From Actinoplanes philippinensis (lineage in GTDB: Bacteria; Actinomycetota; Actinomycetes; Mycobacteriales; Micromonosporaceae): a stretch of 64,000 bases of DNA. The stretch spans positions 124,001 to 188,000 of the forward strand of contig NZ_FONV01000009.1 of NCBI RefSeq assembly GCF_900113015.1. Reading direction: 5' to 3'. Below are positions 42,869 through 50,792 of this stretch, in pieces (the first letter of the stretch is position 1; every line of letters begins with the position of its first letter). The notes beneath the pieces were generated by a model. That model worked only from the letters and a program-made list of their open reading frames with translations, ran no database searches and had not been told where the DNA came from. The position numbers and the translations under genes are program-made.

Positions 42869-43144
42869 TCAGTTGTTTGACGAAAGCCGGCGCTGACGGT
42901 AGACCCCGAGGCCGATCGCGACGGCCACGGTCACGCAGGTGATGGCCACGCCGACGGCGCCCCAGACGACCATCAGGACGGAGAGGCCGGCCCAGACGAG
43001 AGCGCCGGCCACCGCGAGAATGGACAGCAGCACTCGTTTCGGGATCATCCGGACCGGGCGGGCCAGGGACGGGTCCTCCGCGGCCAGCTTTCCGACGATC
43101 TCCTCGAACTGTCGGCGTGTGTCTCTGGTGGACAACGTCGTCAC
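42869..43144 (-). CDS. DUF3040-like small membrane protein
   Basis: A 91-residue protein. An amino-terminal helix DTRRQFEEIVGKLAAEDPSLA matches the DUF3040 beginning (EQRQLEEIExxLxxEDPxFA). Two close membrane helices (residues about 38-80) and a short basic tail follow. The family is widespread in actinobacteria and uncharacterised. Confidence 0.8.
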   Translation of the reverse strand: MTTLSTRDTRRQFEEIVGKLAAEDPSLARPVRMIPKRVLLSILAVAGALVWAGLSVLMVVWGAVGVAITCVTVAVAIGLGVYRQRRLSSNN

Positions 43145-43224
43145 CGCCCATCGTTGCGTGGACCTTGCTCATCCATGCATACCCCGTTTCGGCAACCACC
43201 CGCATGGCTCGCGGCGAACGGTTT

Positions 43225-43962
43225 TCACGGCGGATCGATCAGAACTCGATAGTCCGCCGCGGTCAATGGCTCCTCCGTGACGGCACCGTTACCGTCGGGC
43301 ACCTGCAGCCGCTGCCCGGCCCGCAGGAACGTGACCGCGGCGATGCCGGTGCGGGAGGTGAGGGTGCAGACGATCTGGCCGTACGCGAGCGCCTCGACGA
43401 CCCGGCCGGCGCCCTCCTCCGGCGCCGCGATCTCGACGGCCGCCGTGGTGCTCCCCGCCGGAACGGTCACCGTCAGCGCGGTGGCGGCCAGCGCCGTCGA
43501 CAGGCCCTGCGCCCGCTCGGCCGGGGTCGGGCCGGTGACCAGCAGGTCAAGCTGGCGTTGCGGGCTCAGCGGCGTGCCGGACCGGCGAACCGTCTCGACG
43601 AGCCGCTCGTCACGGGTCAGGCAGATCACCTGCGCGACCTCCCCGGCCGGTTCGGCGGCGGTCGCGGAGACCGTCGCATTCAACGGACGCCGCGGCAGGA
43701 CCACCGGATGAGGCTCGTCCTGAGCCGGCACCCCGCATCCGCCGAGCAGCACGAGGCCGGCCAGAACAGCGCCGAGCCCGCGCCCGGCGGCCCGCAACAG
43801 GCCGGCCGGCGGACCATCGGCCCCGCGCCCGGCGCACCGCACCGAGCCGGCCGACGGACCATCGGCCCCGCACCCCGCGCACCGCGACGGGGCGACCGCC
43901 GGAGCGACGAGCCAACCCGCGTCCCGGCGCGACGGGGCGGACCGGGGGCGTACCCCGGTCAT
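43225..43962 (-). CDS. GerMN-domain lipoprotein
   Basis: A 245-residue protein. A hydrophobic segment ending in the lipobox LVLLGGCG is found at about residues 63-75, so the true start may be internal, because the first 55 residues are Arg/Gly/Ala-rich and unlike a signal peptide. The exported part has a GerMN-like fold (RRPLNATVSATAAEPAGEVAQVICLTRD, LSPQRQLDLLVTGPTPAERAQGLSTAL, VEALAYGQIVCTLTSRTGIAAVTF). Its start overlaps the histidine kinase stop by four bases. A regulator-kinase-lipoprotein order recalls mtrA-mtrB-lpqB and cse operons, in which the lipoprotein modulates the kinase. Confidence 0.8.
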   Translation of the reverse strand: MTGVRPRSAPSRRDAGWLVAPAVAPSRCAGCGADGPSAGSVRCAGRGADGPPAGLLRAAGRGLGAVLAGLVLLGGCGVPAQDEPHPVVLPRRPLNATVSATAAEPAGEVAQVICLTRDERLVETVRRSGTPLSPQRQLDLLVTGPTPAERAQGLSTALAATALTVTVPAGSTTAAVEIAAPEEGAGRVVEALAYGQIVCTLTSRTGIAAVTFLRAGQRLQVPDGNGAVTEEPLTAADYRVLIDPP

Positions 43963-45302
43963 GCGTCGAATCCCGGGAAGGTCATGCGGAAGCGTGCTCC
44001 GCCGCCGGGCCGCTCGGTGACGTCCGCGTCGCCGCCGTGGGCGGCCGCGTGGCCGGCGACGATGGCCAGGCCCAGGCCGGTGCCGTCGCCGTCGCCGCGG
44101 GCATTGGCGGCCCGCCCGCGGACGAACCGGTCGAAGATCGTCGGGCGATCGTTCTCGGACACTCCCGGGCCGGCGTCGTCGACCTCCAGGTAACCGGGGC
44201 CGACCCGGACGGCGATCGGGCCGCCGCCGTAGCGGACCGCGTTGTCGATCAGGTTGCCGAGCGCCTGCTCGACGCGGCGCTTGTCGACCGACCAGGTCGC
44301 CGGGGTGCCGGGAACGGTCTCGACCAGGTCGCCGGGCAGGTCGCGGGAATGGCAGATCCGCCGGGCGAGAGCCGGCACGTCGACCGGCTCGCGGTGGGCG
44401 GGCTGGTCGGTGCGGGCGAGTTCGAGCAGGTCGTTGACGAGCGCCTGGAAGCGGCTGATCTCGGCGGTGACCAGGCCGACAGCGGCGCCGGCACGCTCGT
44501 CGAGCTGGTCCCGGCGCTTGTCCAGGACGCTGGCGGCGGCCTCCAGGGTCTGCAGCGGGGAGCGCAGCTCGTGGCTGACGTCGGCGGCGAAACGGCGGTC
44601 GCGTTCCAGGCGGCGGGACAGCTGGTCGGCCATGTCGTTGAAGGCGGCGGAGAGCGGGGCGAGATCAGGTTCGGTCGCGGGGTCGAGACGGGTGGTCAGG
44701 TCGCCGCCCGCGATGCCGCGGGCGGCCTCCGCGACGGCGGTCACCGGGCGCAGCGCGTGGCGCGTCACATACCACCCGACGGCTGCTCCGGCGGCCGCCA
44801 CCATGATCGCGACGGCGGTGAGGACCAGGGCCAGGGTCTGCAGCGTACGCTCCAGCTCGCCCAGCGACACGATCTCGTAGAAGACCGCCGCGCCGGCCAG
44901 GGGCACGCCCACGATCAGCGCGGGCCGGCCGTCGCGGCGGATGCGCTGCGCGCCGGCCTCACCGGAGGCGGTCATCTCCTGCAACCCCGGTGGTACGGCC
45001 GTGTCGACGGCCAGGTCGGCGCTGCGGGAGTGCCAGCGTCCGTCGAGGTGCAGCAGCACGTAGCGGTCGGTGCCGGTGTCCAGCGACTGGAGCACCTCCA
45101 GCACGTCCGGCGCGGGGCCGCCGATGCCCGCGCTGACCACGGTGGCGTCGTAGTAGGTGGCCCGGACCGCGGTCCGCTCCCGCTCGGCGAACAGCGTGTT
45201 GCGGACCGACTCGTAGGACACCAGGCTGATGCAGGCCGACAGGATCAGCGCGCCCAGGGCGAAGGCGGCGCTGACCCGGGCCCGCAGACCGATCGGCCTC
45301 AT
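43959..45302 (-). CDS. Sensor histidine kinase
   Basis: A 447-residue membrane kinase. Two transmembrane helices (about 11-30 and 160-182) enclose an extracytoplasmic sensor domain of 130 residues. A HAMP domain (RHALRPVTAVAEAARGIAGGD) follows. The phosphorylated histidine is in RRFAADVSHELRSPLQTLEA. The ATPase has N box QALGNLIDNAVRYGG, G1 VDDAGPGVSENDRP and G2 GDGTGLGLAIVAGHAAAHGG. All catalytic boxes are intact. Its ATG overlaps the response regulator stop by four bases, so the two form a translationally coupled pair. Confidence 0.95.
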   Translation of the reverse strand: MRPIGLRARVSAAFALGALILSACISLVSYESVRNTLFAERERTAVRATYYDATVVSAGIGGPAPDVLEVLQSLDTGTDRYVLLHLDGRWHSRSADLAVDTAVPPGLQEMTASGEAGAQRIRRDGRPALIVGVPLAGAAVFYEIVSLGELERTLQTLALVLTAVAIMVAAAGAAVGWYVTRHALRPVTAVAEAARGIAGGDLTTRLDPATEPDLAPLSAAFNDMADQLSRRLERDRRFAADVSHELRSPLQTLEAAASVLDKRRDQLDERAGAAVGLVTAEISRFQALVNDLLELARTDQPAHREPVDVPALARRICHSRDLPGDLVETVPGTPATWSVDKRRVEQALGNLIDNAVRYGGGPIAVRVGPGYLEVDDAGPGVSENDRPTIFDRFVRGRAANARGDGDGTGLGLAIVAGHAAAHGGDADVTERPGGGARFRMTFPGFDA

Positions 45303-45985
45303 GGCTGCAGCTTGTAGCCCAGGCCGCGCACCGTGACCAGGTGCCGCGGGCTGCCGGTCTCCCGCTCGATCTTCTGCCGCAGCCGGCCGACGTGCACGTC
45401 CACCACCCGCTCGTCGCCGAACTCGTGGCCCCACACCCGCTGCAGCAACTGCTGGCGGGAGAGCACCAGGCCGGGGTGGTCGGCCAGCTCGCACAGCAGG
45501 CGGAACTCGGTGCGGGTCACGGCCACCACCTCGCCGCCCAGCCGGACCTCGCCGGCTTCCGGCCGTACCTCCAGATCGCCGAACGTCAGCACCGATGTCG
45601 CCGGCGCCGTCGTCTGACCGGCCGACCGGCCGCGGCGCCGCAGGGCCCGCAGGCGGGCCGCGAGCTCCTTGACCTTGACCGGTTTGACGACGTAGTCGTC
45701 GGCGCCGGCCTCGAGCGCCGCCACGATGTCGTGGGTGTCGTCGCGGGCGCTGACCACCACGATCGGGACGTCGTCGTCGCGGCGCATCCGCCGGATGCAC
45801 TCGTAGCCGTCCATACCGGGCAGCATCAGGTCGATGAGGACCGTGTCGGCGCGGTGGCGGCGCTGCGCGGTCAGGCCCTCCTCGGCGGAGGCCACCGCGT
45901 GGGCCGTATATCCCTCGTCCTCCAGGGCCATCGCCAGGGACAGGCGGATCCGGTCGTCGTCCTCGATCAGCAGTACCGCGCTCAT
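45299..45985 (-). CDS. OmpR-family response regulator
   Basis: A 228-residue regulator. Receiver domain: acidic pocket IEDDD near residue 8, phospho-acceptor aspartate in DTVLIDLMLPGMDGYE, lysine in YVVKPVKVKELAARL. A winged-helix DNA-binding domain follows from about residue 130 (LTFGDLEVRPEAGEVRLGG, RTEFRLLCELADHPGLVLSR, RVVDVHVGRLRQKIE, TVRGLGYKL). It is the first gene of the signalling operon. The direct repeats at 46025-46043 lie 40 bases upstream and may be its own binding site. Confidence 0.95.
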   Translation of the reverse strand: MSAVLLIEDDDRIRLSLAMALEDEGYTAHAVASAEEGLTAQRRHRADTVLIDLMLPGMDGYECIRRMRRDDDVPIVVVSARDDTHDIVAALEAGADDYVVKPVKVKELAARLRALRRRGRSAGQTTAPATSVLTFGDLEVRPEAGEVRLGGEVVAVTRTEFRLLCELADHPGLVLSRQQLLQRVWGHEFGDERVVDVHVGRLRQKIERETGSPRHLVTVRGLGYKLQP

Positions 45986-46024
45986 GCGCTCAATCCTGTC
46001 GCGCGTAACGACGATCGGCCCGTT

Positions 46025-46043
46025 TGTCATGGAACTGTCATGG
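46025..46043. promoter_or_regulatory. Direct repeat TGTCATGG, period 11, upstream of the response regulator
   Basis: TGTCATGG occurs at 46025-46032 and again at 46036-46043, exactly 11 bases apart. This is the geometry used by dimers of OmpR-type regulators on one face of the helix. It sits between the regulator start (45985, minus strand) and the divergent membrane protein gene (46110, plus strand), so it could control both. Confidence 0.5.
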
Positions 46044-46109
46044 TGGCGGGAAGGTTCCGCAGATCGGGGCGGGCAGTCTGGCGGTCGTCGAGCGAGGAGG
46101 GGGTCCACG

Positions 46110-46394
46110 ATGACCGGGCTGAGTCTGATCGCGGCCGTGACCGTCGGCGCCGTCATCGGTGGCGCCGCGCGGATCCTGGCCGCCCGGTGCCGTACCGCGC
46201 CGTGGTGGTTGCCGCTCGCGGCCGGAGTGGCCGCCGCGGTGCTGGCCACGGTGCTGGTCCGGATGGCGGCCGCCGGCGGTCCCGGGCCGACCCTCGTCGA
46301 GTTCGTCCTGCAGGTGCTGTTCGCGGGCGCCGGGGTGACGCTCGTGGCGCTGACCGCCGACCGGCCGGCCCCCGCGTCCGGGAAGACCCGATGA
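46110..46394 (+). CDS. Small three-helix membrane protein
   Basis: A 94-residue protein with three hydrophobic segments (residues about 4-24, 31-51 and 62-82) and a short polar tail. GAGGAGGGGG precedes the ATG. No family recognised. Its stop overlaps the start of the following STAS gene (ATGA), and an RsbW-like kinase gene follows, so it may anchor or feed this partner-switch set. Confidence 0.7.
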   Translation: MTGLSLIAAVTVGAVIGGAARILAARCRTAPWWLPLAAGVAAAVLATVLVRMAAAGGPGPTLVEFVLQVLFAGAGVTLVALTADRPAPASGKTR

Positions 46395-46750
46395 CCGGGC
46401 CTGCCGAGGTGATCCGGGACGTCGCGGGAGCCCGGGTGGTGGTGCTGCCGGCCGATCTGGACGAGTCGATGGCCGACCGGCTGCGGCCGGTGCTGATCGA
46501 GGCGGCCGAGGCCGGCCGGGACCTGGTGATCGACATGGGCGACGCCGCGACCATCGACCCGGCCGGGCTGGGACTGCTGGTGCGGGCCCACCGGGCGGCC
46601 CGGCAGCACGACGCGACACTGTGCCTGGTCGCGCCGTCGCGGTTCGTGCTGACCGTGCTGCACACGATGCGGCTGGACGGGGTCTTCCCGATCTTCCCGG
46701 ATCAGCGGACGGCGTTGTCGGCGCCGATCCGGCCGGCCGCGGTGGCGTGA
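46391..46750 (+). CDS. STAS domain anti-sigma factor antagonist
   Basis: A 119-residue STAS protein: ARVVVLPADLDESMADRLRPVL, then DLVIDMGDAATIDPAGLGLLVRAHRAARQHDATLCLVAP. The residue at the usual phosphoserine site is in TIDPAGLGLL, where the D-S pair is replaced by D-P-A, so it probably cannot be phosphorylated in the standard way. It is translationally coupled to the membrane protein upstream, and the kinase-like gene starts 93 bases downstream. Together they form a partner-switching operon. Confidence 0.85.
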   Translation: MTGPAEVIRDVAGARVVVLPADLDESMADRLRPVLIEAAEAGRDLVIDMGDAATIDPAGLGLLVRAHRAARQHDATLCLVAPSRFVLTVLHTMRLDGVFPIFPDQRTALSAPIRPAAVA

Positions 46751-46843
46751 CCGGCAGGGTTGTTTCAGGTCCTGGGGCCCACCCGCTAATCTTTGGCACG
46801 GGTGGCGAGCCTTCCGGCACGCTCCTCAGTGAGCGGGTGCCTG

Positions 46844-47281
46844 ATGACGACTCTGACAGCGCAGTTCGACGTGCCGATCGGTGTGGACTCGCCGGGCACG
46901 TGCCGGCGGGCGGTTCTCGCGGTGCTCGCTGTCTGGGGTTACCAGCACGACGACTGGGTGGCCGACGCGTCGGTGGTGGTCAGTGAGCTGGTGACCAACG
47001 CCGTCCAGCACGGCGCCGGGTCGGTGCAGATCAGCCTAGAGGCGTATGGTCCGCACGTCGTCTTCTCGGTCGCCGACGGGTCGTCGGTCGTGCCGCGCCG
47101 CCGCGAGCCGGACGGGCGGGGTGGGCGCGGCCTGGTCCTGGTCGAGGCGCTGACCCGCCGGTGGCATGTCGAGGAACACGAGGGCGGCAAGCGGGTCCGG
47201 GCCGAGCTGCGGCTCTACCCCGACGCCGACGGGCCGCCCCCGCCGCCGGGCAGCGCCCGGGAGGATCCACTCCAGGCCTAG
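46844..47281 (+). CDS. RsbW-like ATP-binding anti-sigma/serine kinase
   Basis: A 145-residue single HATPase_c domain. N box: ASVVVSELVTNAVQHGAGSVQ. G1: VVFSVADGSSVVPRRREPD. G2: GRGGRGLVLVEALTRRWHVEE. It has the compact length of the RsbW/SpoIIAB-like family that bind sigma factors or STAS proteins and phosphorylate the latter. The ATG at 46844 is taken rather than upstream in-frame candidates because the protein begins MTTLTAQFDVP directly before the fold. It converges on the RpiB-like gene with a four-base overlap. Confidence 0.85.
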   Translation: MTTLTAQFDVPIGVDSPGTCRRAVLAVLAVWGYQHDDWVADASVVVSELVTNAVQHGAGSVQISLEAYGPHVVFSVADGSSVVPRRREPDGRGGRGLVLVEALTRRWHVEEHEGGKRVRAELRLYPDADGPPPPPGSAREDPLQA

Positions 47282-47697
47282 GCCCAGGGCTCGATCGCGG
47301 CGATGGCGGCCGCCTCCTCGGGGTCCGGCTCGGTGGTGTCGAGGAAGGCGCGCAGCACCTCGACCGCCACGTCCGGCGCCAGTCGTTTCAGGCTCATGGC
47401 CAGCACGTTCGCGTCGTTCCAGAGGCGGGCGCCGCGGGCGATCCACGGATCCCAGGCGAGCGCCGCGCGGACTCCGGGCACCTTGTTGGCGGCGATCGCC
47501 GTCCCGGTGCCGGTCCAGCACATCACCACGCCGTAGTCGGCGTCCCCGTCGACGACCGCCTGCCCCACGAACCGGCCGAGGTCGGGCCAGGAGGGCGACC
47601 CGTCCGGCCGGATCACCTCGTGCCCGTCCCCGGCCAGGGCGGCGGCCACGGCCCGGGTCGTCTCGTTCTCGTCGTCGGTGGCGAACGCGATCCGCAT
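47278..47697 (-). CDS. RpiB/LacA/LacB-family sugar-phosphate isomerase
   Basis: A 139-residue protein beginning MRIAFATDDENETTRAVAAAL. It has the family's active-site cysteine-containing strand DYGVVMCWTGTGTAIAANKVPGVRAALAWDPW and the later RLWNDANVLAMSLKRLAP. The usual order for ribose-5-phosphate isomerase B (GxGxSI and HNDANVL) is kept in slightly changed form: WTGTGTAIAANK and WNDANVL. A role in pentose or related sugar phosphate isomerisation is likely. Confidence 0.9.
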   Translation of the reverse strand: MRIAFATDDENETTRAVAAALAGDGHEVIRPDGSPSWPDLGRFVGQAVVDGDADYGVVMCWTGTGTAIAANKVPGVRAALAWDPWIARGARLWNDANVLAMSLKRLAPDVAVEVLRAFLDTTEPDPEEAAAIAAIEPWA

Positions 47698-47706
47698 CCG
47701 GCAACC

Positions 47707-48300
47707 CTAAGGTCTCGGCCTCCGCCGATCCGGTGCGGGCCACGCCGGCACCTGGTCCTGACGGGACTGCGCGCGGGCGTGGTGGGCCCGGTACTTCGAG
47801 CGGTTGCCGCACGTGGCCATCGAGCACCAGCGGCGGGCGCCGGCCTTGGACACGTCGTAGAACCGCAGCACGCACTCCGGGTTGGCGCAGCGGCGCAGCC
47901 GGGACGGGTTCGTCTCGAGCAGCCGCAGGTAGTGCTCGGCGGCCTCCCACGCGGGGCGCCAGCCGGGGGTGTCGGTCTCGATCACGGTCTCCGGGCCGGC
48001 CTCGCCGAGCAGCCGCCGGAACCGGCCGTGCCGCAGCGTCGCGTTGAGCATCTCCCGCGCGTGCTCCGCGCCGGTCTCGGCCAGCTCGTGCAGCGCCGCG
48101 CGCGTGGCGAGCAGCGCGTCCAGGGTCTCCGGGGCGTCCGGCGCCACGCCGGCCAGGCCGGCGGAACGCAGCCAGATCCCGAGGCCACCGGGCATCGCCA
48201 GCAGGTCGTACGGCCCGTCGTCGCCGATCCAGCGGGTGTTCATCAGGTCCAGTGGCAGGGGCTCCCCGATCAGGGGGCGGGGGTCCACCGGTGTGCTCAT
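47707..48300 (-). CDS. CGNR zinc-finger (ABATE) regulator
   Basis: A 197-residue protein. An amino-terminal ABATE domain (LIGEPLPLDLMNTRWIGDDG, ETLDALLATRAALHELAE) is followed by a carboxy-terminal CGNR zinc finger: RRCANPECVLRFYDVSKAGARRWCSMATCGNRSKYRAHHARA. The four cysteines are present. Such proteins are presumed stress-linked transcription factors. It is divergent from a VOC/PPOX gene pair, and the 144-base gap holds a symmetric motif that could be its operator. Confidence 0.9.
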   Translation of the reverse strand: MSTPVDPRPLIGEPLPLDLMNTRWIGDDGPYDLLAMPGGLGIWLRSAGLAGVAPDAPETLDALLATRAALHELAETGAEHAREMLNATLRHGRFRRLLGEAGPETVIETDTPGWRPAWEAAEHYLRLLETNPSRLRRCANPECVLRFYDVSKAGARRWCSMATCGNRSKYRAHHARAQSRQDQVPAWPAPDRRRPRP

Positions 48301-48349
48301 CGTCGCCGTCCTCTCGTCGCGGCCCCATTTCACCACGAACAACGCTCTA

Positions 48350-48418
48350 ACCGGTTAACTTAGTTTCACGGGTTGTCGATCCGATTGCCAACCGCTAAAG
48401 TTCCCTTCACCGGTTACC
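48350..48418. promoter_or_regulatory. Putative operator between CGNR regulator and VOC gene
   Basis: The palindrome TAACCGGTTA (48348-48357 region) and a second TAACCGGT in reverse orientation near 48409-48416 frame the divergent promoter region. AACCGCTAAAG at about 48390 is a half-like copy. Such AT-containing symmetric sites are rare in this GC-rich spacer and are where a divergently encoded regulator would bind. Confidence 0.45.
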
Positions 48419-48444
48419 TCGGCCACCCAGTCGGAAGGACCACC

Positions 48445-48894
48445 ATGGGGACCTCGTTCAGCACCGGCCACATCGGCCTCAACGTCACCGACCTGGACCG
48501 CTCGCTGCCCTTCTACACGCGGGCCTTCGGCCTGCAGGTCGTCGACGAGGGCCGTGACGAGGACCGGCGGTGGGCCTTCCTCGGGCACAACGGCGACCTG
48601 GTGCTGACCCTGTGGCAGCAGAGCGACAGCGGCTTCTCCCCCACCACGGCCGGGCTGCACCACCTGTCGTTCCGGGCCGGGTCACTCGACGACCTCGCGG
48701 GGGCCGAGCAGGTCCTGCGGGAGCTGGGCGCGGAGTTCGTACACCAGGGGGTCGTCGCGCACGGTGAGGGCGCCGCCTCCGGAGGCCTCTTCTTCACCGA
48801 CCCGGACGGCGTACGTCTGGAGATCTTCGTCCCGAGCGGCGCCGAACGCGCCCCGGCACCGGCCGGGACCGCGCCGACCTGCGGATTCTTCTAG
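48445..48894 (+). CDS. VOC family protein (glyoxalase/dioxygenase-like)
   Basis: A 149-residue vicinal oxygen chelate protein. It starts GHIGLNVTDLDRSLPFYTRAFGLQVVDE, with metal histidine in the first beta-alpha module. LHHLSFRAGSLDDLAGAEQVLRELG supplies another, and GLFFTDPDGVRLEIF the acidic ligand. All three positions are intact. Members include glyoxalase I, antibiotic-resistance and extradiol enzymes. GGAAGGA stands six bases ahead of the ATG. It is divergent from the CGNR regulator and is followed after 15 bases by a flavin-binding gene. Confidence 0.9.
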   Translation: MGTSFSTGHIGLNVTDLDRSLPFYTRAFGLQVVDEGRDEDRRWAFLGHNGDLVLTLWQQSDSGFSPTTAGLHHLSFRAGSLDDLAGAEQVLRELGAEFVHQGVVAHGEGAASGGLFFTDPDGVRLEIFVPSGAERAPAPAGTAPTCGFF

Positions 48895-48909
48895 CCGGAA
48901 AGGCTTGTC

Positions 48910-49812
48910 ATGTCGGTCTTCCATCGCGGTGAACTCGCCGCGCAGCAACGAGCCGGTGTGCTGGACGCGGCGGCCCACGTCTCCCAGATGATCAACGACG
49001 TCCTGCCGACGGCGGCGCGTCTCTTCCTGGCCGAGCAGCCGGCCCTCGTCGTCGGCGCGACCGACCGGCGTGGTGACGTCTGGGCCACGATGCTGACCGG
49101 AGAGCCCGGGTTCATCACCGTCACCGGACCGTCGACGATCGAGGTCGCGGCGACACCCGGCCCCGGCGATCCGCTGCACGACGTGCTCGGCGGGCCGGCC
49201 CGGGTCGGCATGATCTCGGTCGAACACGGCACCCGGCGCCGCATCCGGATGAACGGCGACGCCTGGCCGGTGCCCGGCGGCCTACGCATCGACCTGGAAC
49301 AGGTGTATGCCAACTGCCCCAAATACATCCAGAAGCGGGCACCGCGACGGGAAGCCGTCACGCCCGGTGCGCCGTGGACCGGCGATCAGCTCACCGACGG
49401 TGACATGGCCTCCGTCAGCACGGCGGACACGTTCTTCGTCGCCACCGCCGACGCGGACGGGAACGCCGACGCCTCGCACCGCGGCGGCAATCCCGGGTTC
49501 GTGCAGGTGCTGAGCCCGACCCGGCTGCGGTGGCCGGACTACGCGGGCAACGCGATGTTCAACACGTTCGGCAACCTGGAGGTGAACCCGAGGGCCGGGC
49601 TGCTCCTGCCGGACTGGGCCACCGGCACCCTGCTGCATCTCACCGGAACCGGGGTCGTCGACTGGGACCCGGACCACGCGGCGGCCGTGCCGGGTGCACA
49701 ACGCCTGGTCGACTTCACCGTCAGCGGGGTCACCCGGGTCGACGGGGCGTCGCCGCTGCGCTGGAGCACTGCGGAGATGTCCCGCTTCAATCCGCCGGCC
49801 CTCACTCACTGA
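48910..49812 (+). CDS. Pyridoxamine 5'-phosphate oxidase-family protein
   Basis: A 300-residue protein made of two split-barrel flavin-binding-like parts: PTAARLFLAEQPALVVGATDRRGDVWATMLTG and, after residue 155, SVSTADTFFVATADADGNADASHRGGNPGFVQVL with NTFGNLEVNPRAGLLLPDW. This matches the PNPOx-like proteins of about 300 residues found in actinobacteria and proteobacteria. It is probably an F420- or FMN-dependent oxidoreductase. It is in one operon with the VOC gene. Confidence 0.85.
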   Translation: MSVFHRGELAAQQRAGVLDAAAHVSQMINDVLPTAARLFLAEQPALVVGATDRRGDVWATMLTGEPGFITVTGPSTIEVAATPGPGDPLHDVLGGPARVGMISVEHGTRRRIRMNGDAWPVPGGLRIDLEQVYANCPKYIQKRAPRREAVTPGAPWTGDQLTDGDMASVSTADTFFVATADADGNADASHRGGNPGFVQVLSPTRLRWPDYAGNAMFNTFGNLEVNPRAGLLLPDWATGTLLHLTGTGVVDWDPDHAAAVPGAQRLVDFTVSGVTRVDGASPLRWSTAEMSRFNPPALTH

Positions 49813-50034
49813 ACCCACCGCCGCTCCCCCGCTTCAAGGCGCCGGCTGCCTGACCGGCCTACTGATGCGCCGGTCTCAGCCGGGCCCCACGCCGCCGGAC
49901 CCGCCCGTGGGCGGCCGGCCCCTTCATCGACCCATCTCTTCATCGGCCACCTGCTGATCGGCCCGCCTCTTCGTCAGCCTGCTTCTCGTAACCGGCCCAC
50001 CTCCTGTTGACCGGCCCGCCTACTGTGCCGAGCC

Positions 50035-50781
50035 GTGGACGTCGCTCTTACCTTTCTCGCTGAAGCCGACGCACGTCAGCCGGGTGCGCTGACCGGACTC
50101 TTCCTGCACGGATCGCTGTGCTGGGGTGAGTTCTTCAAGGGCAGCGACGTCGACTTCGTCGGCGTGTGGGACGAGCCGCCGGACCTCACAGCGCTGGCCG
50201 AGGCCCACGAGGCGACGAGGGCCCGCCACCCGGAGGTGACCTTCGACGGGTTCCACTGCTCGCGCGCCGACCTGGCCGGCCCGGCGCGCGAGGTGGGGCC
50301 CCGCCCGGTGTTCTTCCAACACACGTTCGACCCGGCGGGGACCACCGACATCAACCCGGTCACCTGGCACGAACTGGCCGAACGCGCCGTCGTCATCCGC
50401 GGCCCGCTGCCGCCGGTCCACACCGACCGGGCCGCGCTGCGCGAGTTCACCCGGGACAACCTCGACACCTACTGGCGGGGCTGCCTCATCACGATCGAAC
50501 AGGCCGGCGTCGACGCGGTCGGACGGCACGACGAGTCCGTCCTGTGGGTGGTCCTCGGTGTCGCCCGCTTGCATCACCTCCTCGCCACCGACCAGCTCAC
50601 CTCCAAGAGCGGCGCGGGCCGGTACATCACGAACTCCCTGGACCCTCGCTGGCACCGCCTCGGCGCCGAAGCGCTGCGGCTACGCGAGCGCCCCAGCGAC
50701 CCGACGCTCTACGACGACCCCGTGCGGCGCGGCGAGGAGACGCACGCCTTCCTGCAGTGGGCGATCGACGACGCTACCTAG
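50035..50781 (+). CDS. Nucleotidyltransferase (AadA/DUF4111-like)
   Basis: A 248-residue protein from a GTG at 50035. The nucleotidyltransferase motif GLFLHGSLCWGEFFKGSDVDFVGVWD near residues 20-45 contains the GSx(n)DxD metal residues. The carboxy-terminal half is helical (WHELAERAVVIRGPLPPVHT, WRGCLITIEQAG, WVVLGVARLHHLLATD, LQWAI) as in aminoglycoside adenylyltransferases of the AadA type. Activity against streptomycin or spectinomycin is possible but not shown. Its stop codon sits in the loop of a bidirectional terminator. Confidence 0.8.
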   Translation: MDVALTFLAEADARQPGALTGLFLHGSLCWGEFFKGSDVDFVGVWDEPPDLTALAEAHEATRARHPEVTFDGFHCSRADLAGPAREVGPRPVFFQHTFDPAGTTDINPVTWHELAERAVVIRGPLPPVHTDRAALREFTRDNLDTYWRGCLITIEQAGVDAVGRHDESVLWVVLGVARLHHLLATDQLTSKSGAGRYITNSLDPRWHRLGAEALRLRERPSDPTLYDDPVRRGEETHAFLQWAIDDAT

Positions 50782-50792
50782 GAAGCGTCGTC
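50767..50792. terminator. Bidirectional terminator hairpin containing both stop codons
   Basis: GACGACGCT (50767-50775) and AGCGTCGTC (50784-50792) are perfect 9-bp complements with an 8-base loop. The stop of the plus-strand nucleotidyltransferase (50779-50781) is in the loop, and that of the convergent minus-strand gene (50774-50776) is at the loop edge. Confidence 0.65.
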
